A stretch of 64,000 nt of DNA, from positions 1 through 64,000 of the forward strand of contig NZ_KB895555.1 of the NCBI RefSeq assembly GCF_000374925.1, written 5' to 3'. The first letter of the stretch is position 1. Every line of letters starts with the position of its first letter. The position numbers were made by a program, and so were the translations under genes. The DNA is from Arthrobacter sp. 131MFCol6.1. GTDB lineage: Bacteria > Actinomycetota > Actinomycetes > Actinomycetales > Micrococcaceae. Shown one piece after another: positions 34,914 through 42,726 of this stretch. Below the pieces are notes generated by a model that worked only from the letters and a program-made list of their open reading frames with translations, was not told the origin of the DNA and searched no databases.

Positions 34914-35722
34914 GCGGTGGCGGGGTCCGTCGCGGGGAGGCCTTCGGCCAGCAGGAGCGCTTCATCGAGCACGCGGCCGAAATTCACCGGATCGTGCGCG
35001 AACCGGCCCAGGAACAGGCCGGAGACGCCCTCAAGGGTTGGCAGCAGTCCGGGTTTGGCCGATCCGCCGTAGATGACCGGCAGCCCTGGCACGCCGGCGG
35101 TGGTGAGCTGGTCCCGGAGCCGCTGGACGACGCCGGACACGTATGCCGCGGCGGCGGGCTGGGCCGCGCCGATGGCCCAGACCGGTTCATACGCCACAAC
35201 CAAATGCCCGGCGAGGTCCCAGTCGCCGTCGACGGCCGACTCGATCTGGCGGTACACAAAATCCGCCGCGGCCGCCGGCTGCCCGCCGTCGCGCTCCCCC
35301 ACGCACAGCAGCGGGGTGAGCCCGGCCTCGGCCGCGGCCCGGACCTTGCGGGCCACCATGGCATCGTCCTCGTTGAAGTGCCGCCGGCGTTCGGCATGGC
35401 CGATCTCCACGAGCCGGACGCCGAGTTCCGCGAGCATGGACGGGGCCACCTCCCCGGTCCAGGGCCCGTCCGCCCAGCCGCAGTTCTGCGCGCCGAGCAG
35501 CAGCGGCGAACCCGCCAGGAGCCGGGCCGCCGCGGGCAGGACCGGGAAGGACGGAATGACAAACGGGACAACCCGCCCGGCCGCGAGGGCCGGGCGGGTG
35601 TCCACTTCGTGCTGCAGCCGCTCCAGCCAGTCCAGGCTGTCCCGGTAGCCGAGGTACATCTTGGTGCTGACCCCCACCAGGATGCGGGTGCTGGAGGTCT
35701 GGCTGCCGGGGCTCTGCTGCAT
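34895..35722 (-). CDS. lerI: triosephosphate-isomerase homologue, probable L-erythrulose-1-phosphate isomerase
   Basis: 275 residues of the TIM fold with all catalytic residues: Lys21 in STKMYLG, His in EIGHAERR (about 104) and Glu in AYEPVWAIG (about 173), and YGGSAKPG for phosphate. It departs from housekeeping TpiA (STKMYLG in place of NGKMN), as LerI enzymes do. In the known route LerI converts L-erythrulose-1-P to D-erythrulose-4-P; its neighbours include LerK-like and DerI-like genes, which supports this over glycolytic TPI. Last gene of the cluster, 69 nt after an MFS gene. Its final residues (GHVQS) are encoded by a CATG repeat motif. Confidence 0.82.
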   Translation of the reverse strand: MQQSPGSQTSSTRILVGVSTKMYLGYRDSLDWLERLQHEVDTRPALAAGRVVPFVIPSFPVLPAAARLLAGSPLLLGAQNCGWADGPWTGEVAPSMLAELGVRLVEIGHAERRRHFNEDDAMVARKVRAAAEAGLTPLLCVGERDGGQPAAAADFVYRQIESAVDGDWDLAGHLVVAYEPVWAIGAAQPAAAAYVSGVVQRLRDQLTTAGVPGLPVIYGGSAKPGLLPTLEGVSGLFLGRFAHDPVNFGRVLDEALLLAEGLPATDPATAGHVQS

Positions 35723-35791
35723 GTGTTGGTGCTTTCTGCTGGATCCAGTGGATGGGCGCCGGACGTCGCGCTGGAAGAGAGGCCGGGGCCC

Positions 35792-37141
35792 TTACTGTTC
35801 CAGCAGCTCGTCGGCCTTGTTCTTGAAGCGGCGGGTCGCGAACATCATGGCCGCGGCCAGGAAAGGGAGCACGCCGAGGGCGTAGACGCCCATGGTCCCG
35901 GTCTCCGAGGCGGTGATCTGGTTGACCGAGGTGCGCAGGATCGGCGCGACGAAGCCGCCGAGGTTGCCGAGCGAGTTGATCAGGCCGATCCCCGCGGCCG
36001 CGGCGGTCCCGGTGAGGAACGCCGTCGGGTAGGACCACGCGATGGGGCCGATGGAGAGGAACGAGCACACGGCGAGGGTGATGAAGATGATGCCGAGCGC
36101 CGGAATGTGGTTGGCGCCGGCCCAGGCAGAGCCGAAGATGCAGAGTCCGGTGGAGATGAACAGCCCGGTGCCCCAGACCCGGCGGCGGATCACGGTGTTC
36201 GCGGCCTTGCCGATGAAGTAGCAGGCGAAGATGCCGAAGAACCACGGGATGGCTGCCATCAGGCCGACGGCGATGCCCACCTTCTGGCCGGTCAGCTGGG
36301 CCACCTGCTGCGGCAGGTAGAAGGTGACGCCGTAGACGGCGATCTGCAGGCAGAAGTAGATGATGGTGAAGTACCAGACCTTGCCGTTCTTCATGGCGGC
36401 CAGGACGCCGTGCGGGCCGGACTCTTCCTTGACGGTGTCTTCCAGGGCCATGACTTCCAGGAGCGCGTTCTTCTCGTCCTTGTTCAGGAACTTGGCGTCC
36501 TGCGGGCTGTTGATCAGGAAGAAGTAGGCGGCGATGCCGGCGATGACCGCCAGCATGCCTTCGACGAAGAACATGACCTGCCAGCCCTGGACGCCGGGGA
36601 CCTGGTCCCCGATGTTGATCAGCCAGCCGGACAGCGGGGCGCCCAGCATCTGGGAGAACGGCTGGGCCAGGTAGAAGATGGCGAACATCTTGACGCGGAC
36701 CTTGTTGGGGAACCACGCGGCCAGGAACATGATGACGCCGGGGAACAGCCCGGCCTCGGTGACACCCAGCAGGAACCGCAGGATGATGAAGGACGTCTCG
36801 CCCTGGACGAATGCGAAGCAGGCCGAGACGATGCCCCACGTGATGGCGATGCGGGCCAGCCACACCTTGGCCCCGAACTTGGTCAGGAGCAGGTTGCTCG
36901 GGATTTCGAACAGGGCGTAGCCGATGAAGAAGATCCCGGCGCCCAGCGCGTAGGCGCCGGCGGTGATGCCTTTGTCCACGCCCAGGGCAGCCTCGGCGAA
37001 GCCCACGTTGGTGCGGTCCAGGAAGGCGACCACATAGAGGATCACCAGCATGGGCATGAGCCGGCGGGAGGCCTTGGAGATGGCCGATTTAAGGACCGGC
37101 GTCTCCAGGAGGTCCCGGGTGGACGTTGTTGTTACGGACAT
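35792..37141 (-). CDS. ACS-family MFS transporter
   Basis: 449 residues, twelve helices. Anion:cation symporter type: VVAFLDRTNVGFAEAALG, GYALFEIPSNLLLTKFGAKV, RFLLGVTEAGLFPGVIMFLA and AWFPNKVRVKM. Family members import sugar acids, tartrate and similar organic acids by proton symport. ATG start with GAGGAG upstream. It lies within the L-erythrulose-type cluster, so a sugar acid or branched-chain sugar acid is the likely cargo; that is inference. Confidence 0.9.
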   Translation of the reverse strand: MSVTTTSTRDLLETPVLKSAISKASRRLMPMLVILYVVAFLDRTNVGFAEAALGVDKGITAGAYALGAGIFFIGYALFEIPSNLLLTKFGAKVWLARIAITWGIVSACFAFVQGETSFIILRFLLGVTEAGLFPGVIMFLAAWFPNKVRVKMFAIFYLAQPFSQMLGAPLSGWLINIGDQVPGVQGWQVMFFVEGMLAVIAGIAAYFFLINSPQDAKFLNKDEKNALLEVMALEDTVKEESGPHGVLAAMKNGKVWYFTIIYFCLQIAVYGVTFYLPQQVAQLTGQKVGIAVGLMAAIPWFFGIFACYFIGKAANTVIRRRVWGTGLFISTGLCIFGSAWAGANHIPALGIIFITLAVCSFLSIGPIAWSYPTAFLTGTAAAAGIGLINSLGNLGGFVAPILRTSVNQITASETGTMGVYALGVLPFLAAAMMFATRRFKNKADELLEQ

Positions 37142-37290
37142 AAAAACTCCTCGTCGAGCAATCAGCGGTGTAACTCAGTGGGGTGAATCAGTGGCGTGGA
37201 GAGCGGCCGGATCAGGCCAAAGCCAGCCAGAGCCAGCCACGCCGGATCCGGCCGGCCAAAGCAGGGCAGGCCGGATCCGGTCGGAGAAAG

Positions 37291-37416
37291 CTAGCGCGAA
37301 AAAACCATCATCAGGACGCCGGCCACGCAGGCCAGGATCCCGACGGCCAGGTAGATCTTCCGTCCCTTGCTCCAGGCTGCGAATCCGGAGGCGGGGGTTT
37401 GGCTGTGTTGTGCCAC
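37291..37416 (-). CDS. 41-aa single-helix membrane protein
   Basis: A 41-residue frame starting VAQHSQTPASGFAAWSKGRK and ending MMVFSR, with one helix (IYLAVGILACVAGVLMMVF). GTG start with GGAAGAAG 4 nt upstream, 12 nt after the SDR stop, and 149 nt before the MFS gene. Good ribosome site, spacing and a clean helix argue that it is real. It may be a small partner of the following MFS carrier, by analogy with OFA small subunits; it has no recognised family. Confidence 0.65.
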   Translation of the reverse strand: MAQHSQTPASGFAAWSKGRKIYLAVGILACVAGVLMMVFSR

Positions 37417-37428
37417 GAGGCTTCTTCC

Positions 37429-38196
37429 TTAGTGCATGTAGAGTCCGCCATCGACATTCAGCGTCTGGCCGGAGATGTAGCCGGCGTCCTCGCTGATGAG
37501 GAAGGCGATGGCTGCTGCGATGTCCCGGGTGGAGCCAACGCGGTTGACCACGAGGTCTTTGGTGAGTTCGTCCTTGCGTTCCTCGCTGAGGGTGCCGCCC
37601 ATGATGTCGGTGTCGATGGGGCCGGGTGAGATGGCGTTGACCGTGATGTCGTATTCGCCCAGTTCACGGGCCGTGGCCCGGGTCAGGCCGATCACGCCGG
37701 CCTTCGCCACGGAGTAGGGCGTCTTGGAGAACGTGCCGCCGCCACGCTGCGCGGAGACCGAGGAGATGTTCACGATGCGCCCGATCCTGTTCTTCACCAT
37801 GGATTCTGCGACGCGGCGGGTGGTGTAGTGGACGCCGTTGAGGTTGATGTTCAGCACCCGGTCCCATTCCGCGGCGTCGAGTTCCAGGTACGGCACCGGA
37901 GAGCTGACGCCGGCCACGTTGGCGAGCGCGACGATCTGCGGCAGTTCCGCCTCGATGGCGTCGATTGCCGCGCGGACCGAACCTTCGTCGGAAACATTGG
38001 CGCCGGCGCCGAAGGCCTTGACGCCGTGCTCGGCTGCCAGTTCCTTGGCCGCCGCCTTGCAGAGTGCGTCATCGAGGTCGATGATGCCGATGTTCCAGCC
38101 TTGGGCCGCGAGGTAGCTGGCGGTGGCGCGGCCGATGCCGCGCTCGGACACGGCGCCGGTGATGATGGCGGTGCGTTCTGTGGGGAAAGTGCTCAT
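37429..38196 (-). CDS. short-chain dehydrogenase/reductase
   Basis: 255 residues. Classical SDR: TGAVSERGIGRA cofactor loop, an Asp after beta-2 (IIDLDD) favouring NAD, NVAGV, catalytic Ser in NISSVSAQ and YSVAKAG for Tyr-x-x-x-Lys, then ISPGPIDTDIM and the C-terminal GYISGQTLNVDGGLYMH. ATG start after AAGGAG. Probably oxidises a polyol or sugar (for example to erythrulose or a lactone) in the cluster; the substrate cannot be told from sequence. Confidence 0.92.
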   Translation of the reverse strand: MSTFPTERTAIITGAVSERGIGRATASYLAAQGWNIGIIDLDDALCKAAAKELAAEHGVKAFGAGANVSDEGSVRAAIDAIEAELPQIVALANVAGVSSPVPYLELDAAEWDRVLNINLNGVHYTTRRVAESMVKNRIGRIVNISSVSAQRGGGTFSKTPYSVAKAGVIGLTRATARELGEYDITVNAISPGPIDTDIMGGTLSEERKDELTKDLVVNRVGSTRDIAAAIAFLISEDAGYISGQTLNVDGGLYMH

Positions 38197-38227
38197 GGGT
38201 ACTCCTTGATGACGACGGGACCGGGAA

Positions 38228-39214
38228 TTAGCTGATGGGGGCGGGGCCGAGCTCGTCGATGAGCTTCTGCATGGCCACGTACGCCTTGTTCCGGTAGGCG
38301 ATCAGTTCCGGCGTGCGCTCCGCCGGGACGTTCAGGAAGCCCGCACCGGTCTTGGTGCCCAGCTTTCCGGCCTCCACCAGGTCGGTGAGGATTTTCGGGG
38401 TGGCGAACCGTTCCGGGAAATCGGTCTGGAGCGACTTGTAGCAGAAGTTGTAGACGTCCAGTCCGGCCATGTCCGCGATCGCGAACGGCCCAAAGAACGG
38501 CAGCCGGAAGCCGAAGGTGGTGCGGACCAGGGTGTCGACGTCCTCCGCCGTCGCGATCTCCTGTTCCACCAGCTGGGCGGCCTCGTGGAACAGGGCGTAC
38601 TGGAGCCGGTTGAGCACGAATCCGGTGACGTCCTTGACGACGGCGGTCTGCTTGTTGGCCGCGTGCACGAGGTCGCGGACGGCGCCGACTGTGGCGGCCG
38701 AGGTGCCGGCGTGGGGGATGATTTCCACACCGGGGATGAACGGGGACGGGTTGGAGAAGTGCACGCCCAGGAAGCGTTCCGGGTTGGTGACCGGCTCGGA
38801 CAGGTCGGCGATGGAGATCGTGGACGTGTTGGACCCGATGATCGCGTCCGGGCGGGCGGCCGCGCTAATGCGGGCGAGGGTCTGGTGCTTGATCTCGATG
38901 ACCTCGGGGACGGCTTCTTCGATGAAGTCGGCATCCGCCACGGCCTCCTCGATGTCCTTGGCGGCCCAGAGGTTTTCCTTCAGGATGGCGGTGGCGCCTT
39001 CCGGGAAGAGCCCGGCAGCCACGAATTCGTCAGATTCTGCGAGGAGCCGCTCGTAGTTCTTCTGGGCCACTTCCGCGGACACATCCGCGAGCGCCACCCG
39101 GGCGCCACCGAGCGCCAGGACCTGCGCGATTCCGCCGCCCATGTAGCCGGAGCCGACGACGGCGATCTTGCGGGCGGCGTTGATGGCGGCTGCGGTTGCT
39201 ATTGATTCGGTCAT
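38228..39214 (-). CDS. 3-hydroxyacyl-CoA-dehydrogenase-like oxidoreductase
   Basis: 328 residues. Rossmann GSGYMGGGIAQVLALGG, EAVPEVIEIKHQ, SNTSTISI, FSNPSPFIPGVEII and the C-terminal GAGFLN of the HCDH superfamily. Members also include L-gulonate 3-dehydrogenase and carnitine dehydrogenase, which oxidise a beta-hydroxyl of non-CoA acids. With a decarboxylase-like barrel protein in the cluster, oxidation of a sugar acid to a 3-oxo acid is plausible. ATG two bases after the stop of the RpiB-like gene. A longer upstream frame exists but lacks support. Confidence 0.82.
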   Translation of the reverse strand: MTESIATAAAINAARKIAVVGSGYMGGGIAQVLALGGARVALADVSAEVAQKNYERLLAESDEFVAAGLFPEGATAILKENLWAAKDIEEAVADADFIEEAVPEVIEIKHQTLARISAAARPDAIIGSNTSTISIADLSEPVTNPERFLGVHFSNPSPFIPGVEIIPHAGTSAATVGAVRDLVHAANKQTAVVKDVTGFVLNRLQYALFHEAAQLVEQEIATAEDVDTLVRTTFGFRLPFFGPFAIADMAGLDVYNFCYKSLQTDFPERFATPKILTDLVEAGKLGTKTGAGFLNVPAERTPELIAYRNKAYVAMQKLIDELGPAPIS

Positions 39215-39216
39215 GT

Positions 39217-39699
39217 TCAGACTGCCTTCGTGTATTCGGGTTCGTACGAGCAGATGGCGTCCACCTTGGCGGCGGAGGAGGAGTTTTCGTCGAAGCGGTG
39301 GCTCAGCCATTCGCCCACGAGCTTCTTGGCCAGTTCCAGCCCGATGACGCGCTGCCCCAGGGTGAGCACCTGGGCGTTGTTGCTCAGGACGGACCGTTCC
39401 ACCGAGTAGCTGTCGTGGGCGGTGACGGCGCGGATGCCGGGGACCTTGTTGGCCGCGATCGCCACGCCCAGGCCGGTGCCGCAGATCAGCAGCGCCCGGT
39501 CGGCGTCGCCGTCGGCGATCTTGCGGGCCGCGTCGACGGCGACGTGCGGATAGGCGGTGGAGTCGTTGGCGCCGACTCCCACGTCCTGGACGGACGCCAC
39601 GCGGGGGTCGGCTTCGAGGAGCGCCTTCAGCGCGTTCTTGTATTCGACGCCGGCCTCATCGTTGCCGATGACCACGCGCCAGCCTGTTGCTGTGCTCAT
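39217..39699 (-). CDS. derI: RpiB/LacAB-family isomerase, probable D-erythrulose-4-phosphate isomerase
   Basis: 160 residues. RpiB hallmarks: GNDEAGVEYKNALK, catalytic Cys in LLICGTGLGVAIAANK, and LSNNAQVLTLGQRVIG. In the L-erythrulose route DerI turns D-erythrulose-4-P into D-erythrose-4-P, which enters the pentose phosphate pathway. Start ATG overlaps the kinase stop as ATGA. Ribose-5-P isomerase is the alternative, but the kinase and TIM-homologue neighbours favour DerI. Confidence 0.82.
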   Translation of the reverse strand: MSTATGWRVVIGNDEAGVEYKNALKALLEADPRVASVQDVGVGANDSTAYPHVAVDAARKIADGDADRALLICGTGLGVAIAANKVPGIRAVTAHDSYSVERSVLSNNAQVLTLGQRVIGLELAKKLVGEWLSHRFDENSSSAAKVDAICSYEPEYTKAV

Positions 39700-41468
39700 G
39701 CTTGTGCTCCTTGTTCCGCCGGCTCGGGGTTGCCGGGCCGGGATGCTGTGTCTGCGGTGTCGGTGTGGGCGGATATCCGGGTCGCGATGAGCGCGAAGGA
39801 CACCGCGCCGGGGTCTGGGTGGCCGAGGCTCTTCTCGGCGAGCGGGCGGGCCCGGCCTTTGAGCGGACGCAGCCCGGCGGTCCGCTCTGCGGCCGCTGTG
39901 GCGGCGGACGCCGCCGCGGCGAGGGAACCGGCCACCGGTGTGCCGGCGTCGAACGCGGTCAGGAACGCGTCCTGGAACGGCAGGAGGGCGTCCACCATGG
40001 TCTTGTCCCCCGGTTCGGCCTTGCCGAGTGCGGTGATGGCGTCCACGAAGGCCGTGACCGCCGCGGCCGCGTCCTCGCCGCTGTAGCTGTCCTGGTTGCC
40101 CAGGGCGTGTCCGGCGGCGATGATCGCCGAGCCCCAGAGCGCGCCTGAGGTGCCGCCGGCGCGTTCGCTCCAGGCCTCCCCCGCAGCGGTCAGGACCCGC
40201 GAGGGCGAGGCGCCGCCGTCGTCCGCGGCAGCCTGTTCGGCCGCGGTGACTGCCGCGTCCACGCCACGGCGCATGCCGATCCCGTGGTCGCCGTCGCCGG
40301 CGATGGCATCGAGCCGGCCCAGTTCTTCCTCATGCTCGACCACCACGTCCCGCACCCGGCCGAGCAAGTCGGCGGCCAGTTGGCCGAGGGCTGCCGCCGC
40401 AGCGGTGGGCCGTTCGACGTCGGCGGTCTCCTCGGCGTCCGGACCGGCGAGTTCGCGGCGGGCGCGGGGCGCCAGGTTTCCCTTGCGGAACGCCGGGGTG
40501 TCGGCCGGGGCGGCCCAGTACTGCTCGAGTTCCTCGTCCAGCCACAGCAGGGTCAGGGACAGTCCGGACATGTCCAGGCTGGTCACGAGCTCGCCGCATT
40601 CGGGTTCGACGACGGTGAGCCCGGCGGCGGTGAGGAGCTTTTCGATCTTGCCGAACAGCAGGAAGAGTTCGTCGTACTTGACCGTGCCGAGGCCGTTCAC
40701 GATTGCGACCACGCGGGTGCCGGCGTCGTCCGGTTTATCGGCCAGAAGCCGGGTGACCAGGAGTTCGGCCAGTTCGGAGGCGGTGGGCATGGGGTGGTCG
40801 GAGATCCCCGGTTCGCCGTGGATGCCCAGGCCCAGGGACATGTGCCCCGCGGGGACCGAGAACAGCGGGGCCTCCGCGCCGGGCAGGGTGCAGCCGTCGA
40901 AGGCCACGCCGAGGGAGCGGGTGCGGTAGTTGGTCCGGATGGCCAGCCTTTCGACGTCGTCCAGGCTCAATCCCGCCTCTGCGGCGGCGCCGGCGATCTT
41001 GAAGACTGTCAGGTCCCCGGCGATGCCGCGGCGCTTCTCGATCTGGTCCAGCGGGGCGCTGGCGATGTCGTCGGTGACCAGGACGGTGCGGGTTTCGATG
41101 CCTTCGGCGTTGAGGCGCAGCTGGGCCTGGCCGAAGTGCAGGACGTCGCCGGCGTAGTTGCCGTAGCTCAGCAGCACGCCGCCGCCGGCGTTGGCCGCCT
41201 TGGCCACGCGGTAGACCTGGCCGGCCGCGGGCGAGGCGAACATGTTGCCGCAGGCCGAGGCGGTGGCCAGGCCGGGCCCGACGAGCCCGGCGAAGGCCGG
41301 GTAGTGCCCGGAGCCGCCGCCGACCACCAGGGCCACCTGCCCGGAGGGGACTTCGGTGGAGCGGACGACTCCGCCGTCGACTCGGGCCACGTAGCCGCGG
41401 TTGGCCGCAACGAAGCCGTCCAGTGCCTCATCCGCGAAATCAGCGGGATTGTCGAAGATCTGGGTCAT
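39696..41468 (-). CDS. lerK: DhaK-DhaL fusion kinase, probable L-erythrulose kinase
   Basis: 590 residues. DhaK half: GGGSGHYPAFAGLVGPGLA, GNYAGDVLHFG and the substrate-binding His in LGLGIHGEPGI (about 210). DhaL half: DAIAGDGDHGIGMRRG (about 395) and GGTSGALWGSAI for ATP and Mg. Single-chain ATP-dependent dihydroxyacetone-kinase homologues of this kind include LerK and DerK, which phosphorylate erythrulose. RpiB-like and TIM-like neighbours match the LerK route. ATG with GAGGA upstream. A hairpin separates it from the upstream barrel-protein gene. Confidence 0.85.
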   Translation of the reverse strand: MTQIFDNPADFADEALDGFVAANRGYVARVDGGVVRSTEVPSGQVALVVGGGSGHYPAFAGLVGPGLATASACGNMFASPAAGQVYRVAKAANAGGGVLLSYGNYAGDVLHFGQAQLRLNAEGIETRTVLVTDDIASAPLDQIEKRRGIAGDLTVFKIAGAAAEAGLSLDDVERLAIRTNYRTRSLGVAFDGCTLPGAEAPLFSVPAGHMSLGLGIHGEPGISDHPMPTASELAELLVTRLLADKPDDAGTRVVAIVNGLGTVKYDELFLLFGKIEKLLTAAGLTVVEPECGELVTSLDMSGLSLTLLWLDEELEQYWAAPADTPAFRKGNLAPRARRELAGPDAEETADVERPTAAAAALGQLAADLLGRVRDVVVEHEEELGRLDAIAGDGDHGIGMRRGVDAAVTAAEQAAADDGGASPSRVLTAAGEAWSERAGGTSGALWGSAIIAAGHALGNQDSYSGEDAAAAVTAFVDAITALGKAEPGDKTMVDALLPFQDAFLTAFDAGTPVAGSLAAAASAATAAAERTAGLRPLKGRARPLAEKSLGHPDPGAVSFALIATRISAHTDTADTASRPGNPEPAEQGAQA

Positions 41469-41532
41469 GGTTCCTCATTGAATCCGTGTTGGAGAACTAA
41501 TGCTGTGGGTAAAGAGCTGGGGTGAAACTGGG

Positions 41533-41572
41533 GTGGTGCGGCCGCCCCCAAATGGTTTGACGGCCGCACCAC
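41533..41572 (-). terminator. hairpin between the OiaC-like and kinase genes
   Basis: GTGGTGCGGCCG (41533-41544) pairs exactly with CGGCCGCACCAC (41561-41572), 12-bp stem and 16-nt loop, about 70 nt after the stop of the barrel-protein gene. There is no T-run in either direction. It may reduce read-through into the kinase gene or protect the upstream mRNA. Confidence 0.6.
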
Positions 41573-41643
41573 GCGCCGGTGCCGGCGCTCGTTCAGCGCC
41601 CGTTCAGACGCTGAGTTCAGATGCTGGCTTTTCAGATGCCCGG

Positions 41644-42648
41644 TCAGACGCTGGCGAGTGCCGTGGCTGCCGGCAGCTGCCGGCCCTGGGCCACCTGGCT
41701 GGTGCCGAGGGCATAACCGTCGGTCTTCGGCAGGACCTGGCGGCGGAGGTAGTCCTGGTTGCTGGCCGTGACGCTGAGGCCGTCGCCGCCGTAGTGCTCG
41801 GTGCAGAGGATGCCCTGAAAGCCGACGGAGAGTGCGGTCTTGAACGCCTCGCGGTAGTTGATGAGGCCGCTTTCCATCGGGGCCGGCATCGCGACGTAGG
41901 TGTCCCGGGCGACGTCCTCGTCGCGGATGTAGTTCTTCATGTGCCAGTAGTTGGAGTACGGGAGGGTCTTGGCGACCATTTCGCGCCAGTCCTCGATCGG
42001 GCGGTGCAGCCGGATGAGGTTGCCGATGTCCGGGTTGATGCCGACGTTGGCCAGGCCGATGTCCTGGACCAGCTGGACCGAGGAATCCGCGGTGCCCAGG
42101 TAGGTGTCCTCGTACATTTCGAGCGAGAGCAGGACGCCGACCTCGGCCGCGTGCTGGCCAAGTTCGCGCAGGCGGCTTACGGCCTTGCCCCAGGTTTCCT
42201 TATCCCCCACCGGGTCCTTGTACCCTTCGACGGTCCAGAACCAGAGCTGCTTCTGCTGCTCGGCGGTGATGGCCTGGTGCAGTCCGAACGAGACGACCTC
42301 GCAGCCCAGCTCGGCGGCGGCGTCGATGGTGCGGTGGCTGTACGCCAGGTTGGCTTCCCAGTTTCCTTCCTCGATGACACTGCGGCGGATGGCAGAGATG
42401 ACGGGGATACCGATGCCGACGTTGTCCGCGGTCTGTTTGAACTCGGCAAGCCGGGCGGAGCTCAGGTCGCCGGGGCGGACCCAGCTGTCCGTGAGGTCGG
42501 CATTGGCGAAGCCGGCGTCCTTGACCTCGGTGAGGACCTCGGCCCAGGCGGAGGCGTCGGCGTCGTTGATGTGGTTGCCCTGCGCATCGGTTCCCGGGAA
42601 CTGCAGGAGCGCTGCTGTGATGGGCCAGTTTTCGGCTGTATAGGCCAT
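41644..42648 (-). CDS. xylose-isomerase-like TIM-barrel protein, possible 3-oxo-isoapionate decarboxylase
   Basis: 334 residues of the AP_endonuc_2/xylose-isomerase-like barrel. Candidate metal ligands Glu in LSLEMYED, Asp in GINPDIGNL, His in YWHMKNY and Glu in CTEHYGGD follow the family order. OiaC, of this fold, decarboxylates 3-oxo-isoapionate to L-erythrulose, the substrate of LerK; LerK-, LerI- and DerI-like genes lie downstream. Other family members are epimerases or isomerases, so the specific name is inference. The ATG at 42648 has AAGGAG 8 nt before it; the GTG at 42657 would overlap that site. Confidence 0.68.
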   Translation of the reverse strand: MAYTAENWPITAALLQFPGTDAQGNHINDADASAWAEVLTEVKDAGFANADLTDSWVRPGDLSSARLAEFKQTADNVGIGIPVISAIRRSVIEEGNWEANLAYSHRTIDAAAELGCEVVSFGLHQAITAEQQKQLWFWTVEGYKDPVGDKETWGKAVSRLRELGQHAAEVGVLLSLEMYEDTYLGTADSSVQLVQDIGLANVGINPDIGNLIRLHRPIEDWREMVAKTLPYSNYWHMKNYIRDEDVARDTYVAMPAPMESGLINYREAFKTALSVGFQGILCTEHYGGDGLSVTASNQDYLRRQVLPKTDGYALGTSQVAQGRQLPAATALASV

Positions 42649-42676
42649 GGGGTTCACTCCTTCGTGGAATCCTGTT

Positions 42677-42686
42677 TCCTATAGGA
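42677..42686. promoter_or_regulatory. TCCTATAGGA operator candidate before the OiaC-like gene
   Basis: A perfect 10-bp palindrome 28 bp upstream of the barrel-protein start, identical to the site abutting the GntR gene at 46097. Short AT-centred palindromes are typical FCD-type GntR operators. Shared exact sequence and a local regulator make it a good operator candidate. Confidence 0.65.
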
Positions 42687-42726
42687 TTTACTATCTAAGG
42701 GGATGTTGTCAAGGTCACACCCCGGG

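Noticed and set aside
34895..35722. Housekeeping triosephosphate isomerase
   Set aside because: It is grouped with erythrulose-type kinase and RpiB homologues, not with gap and pgk, and the lysine loop differs from glycolytic enzymes.
38228..39214. Beta-oxidation 3-hydroxybutyryl-CoA dehydrogenase
   Set aside because: No thiolase, crotonase or acyl-CoA genes nearby; a sugar-acid role fits the cluster better, although assignment remains open.
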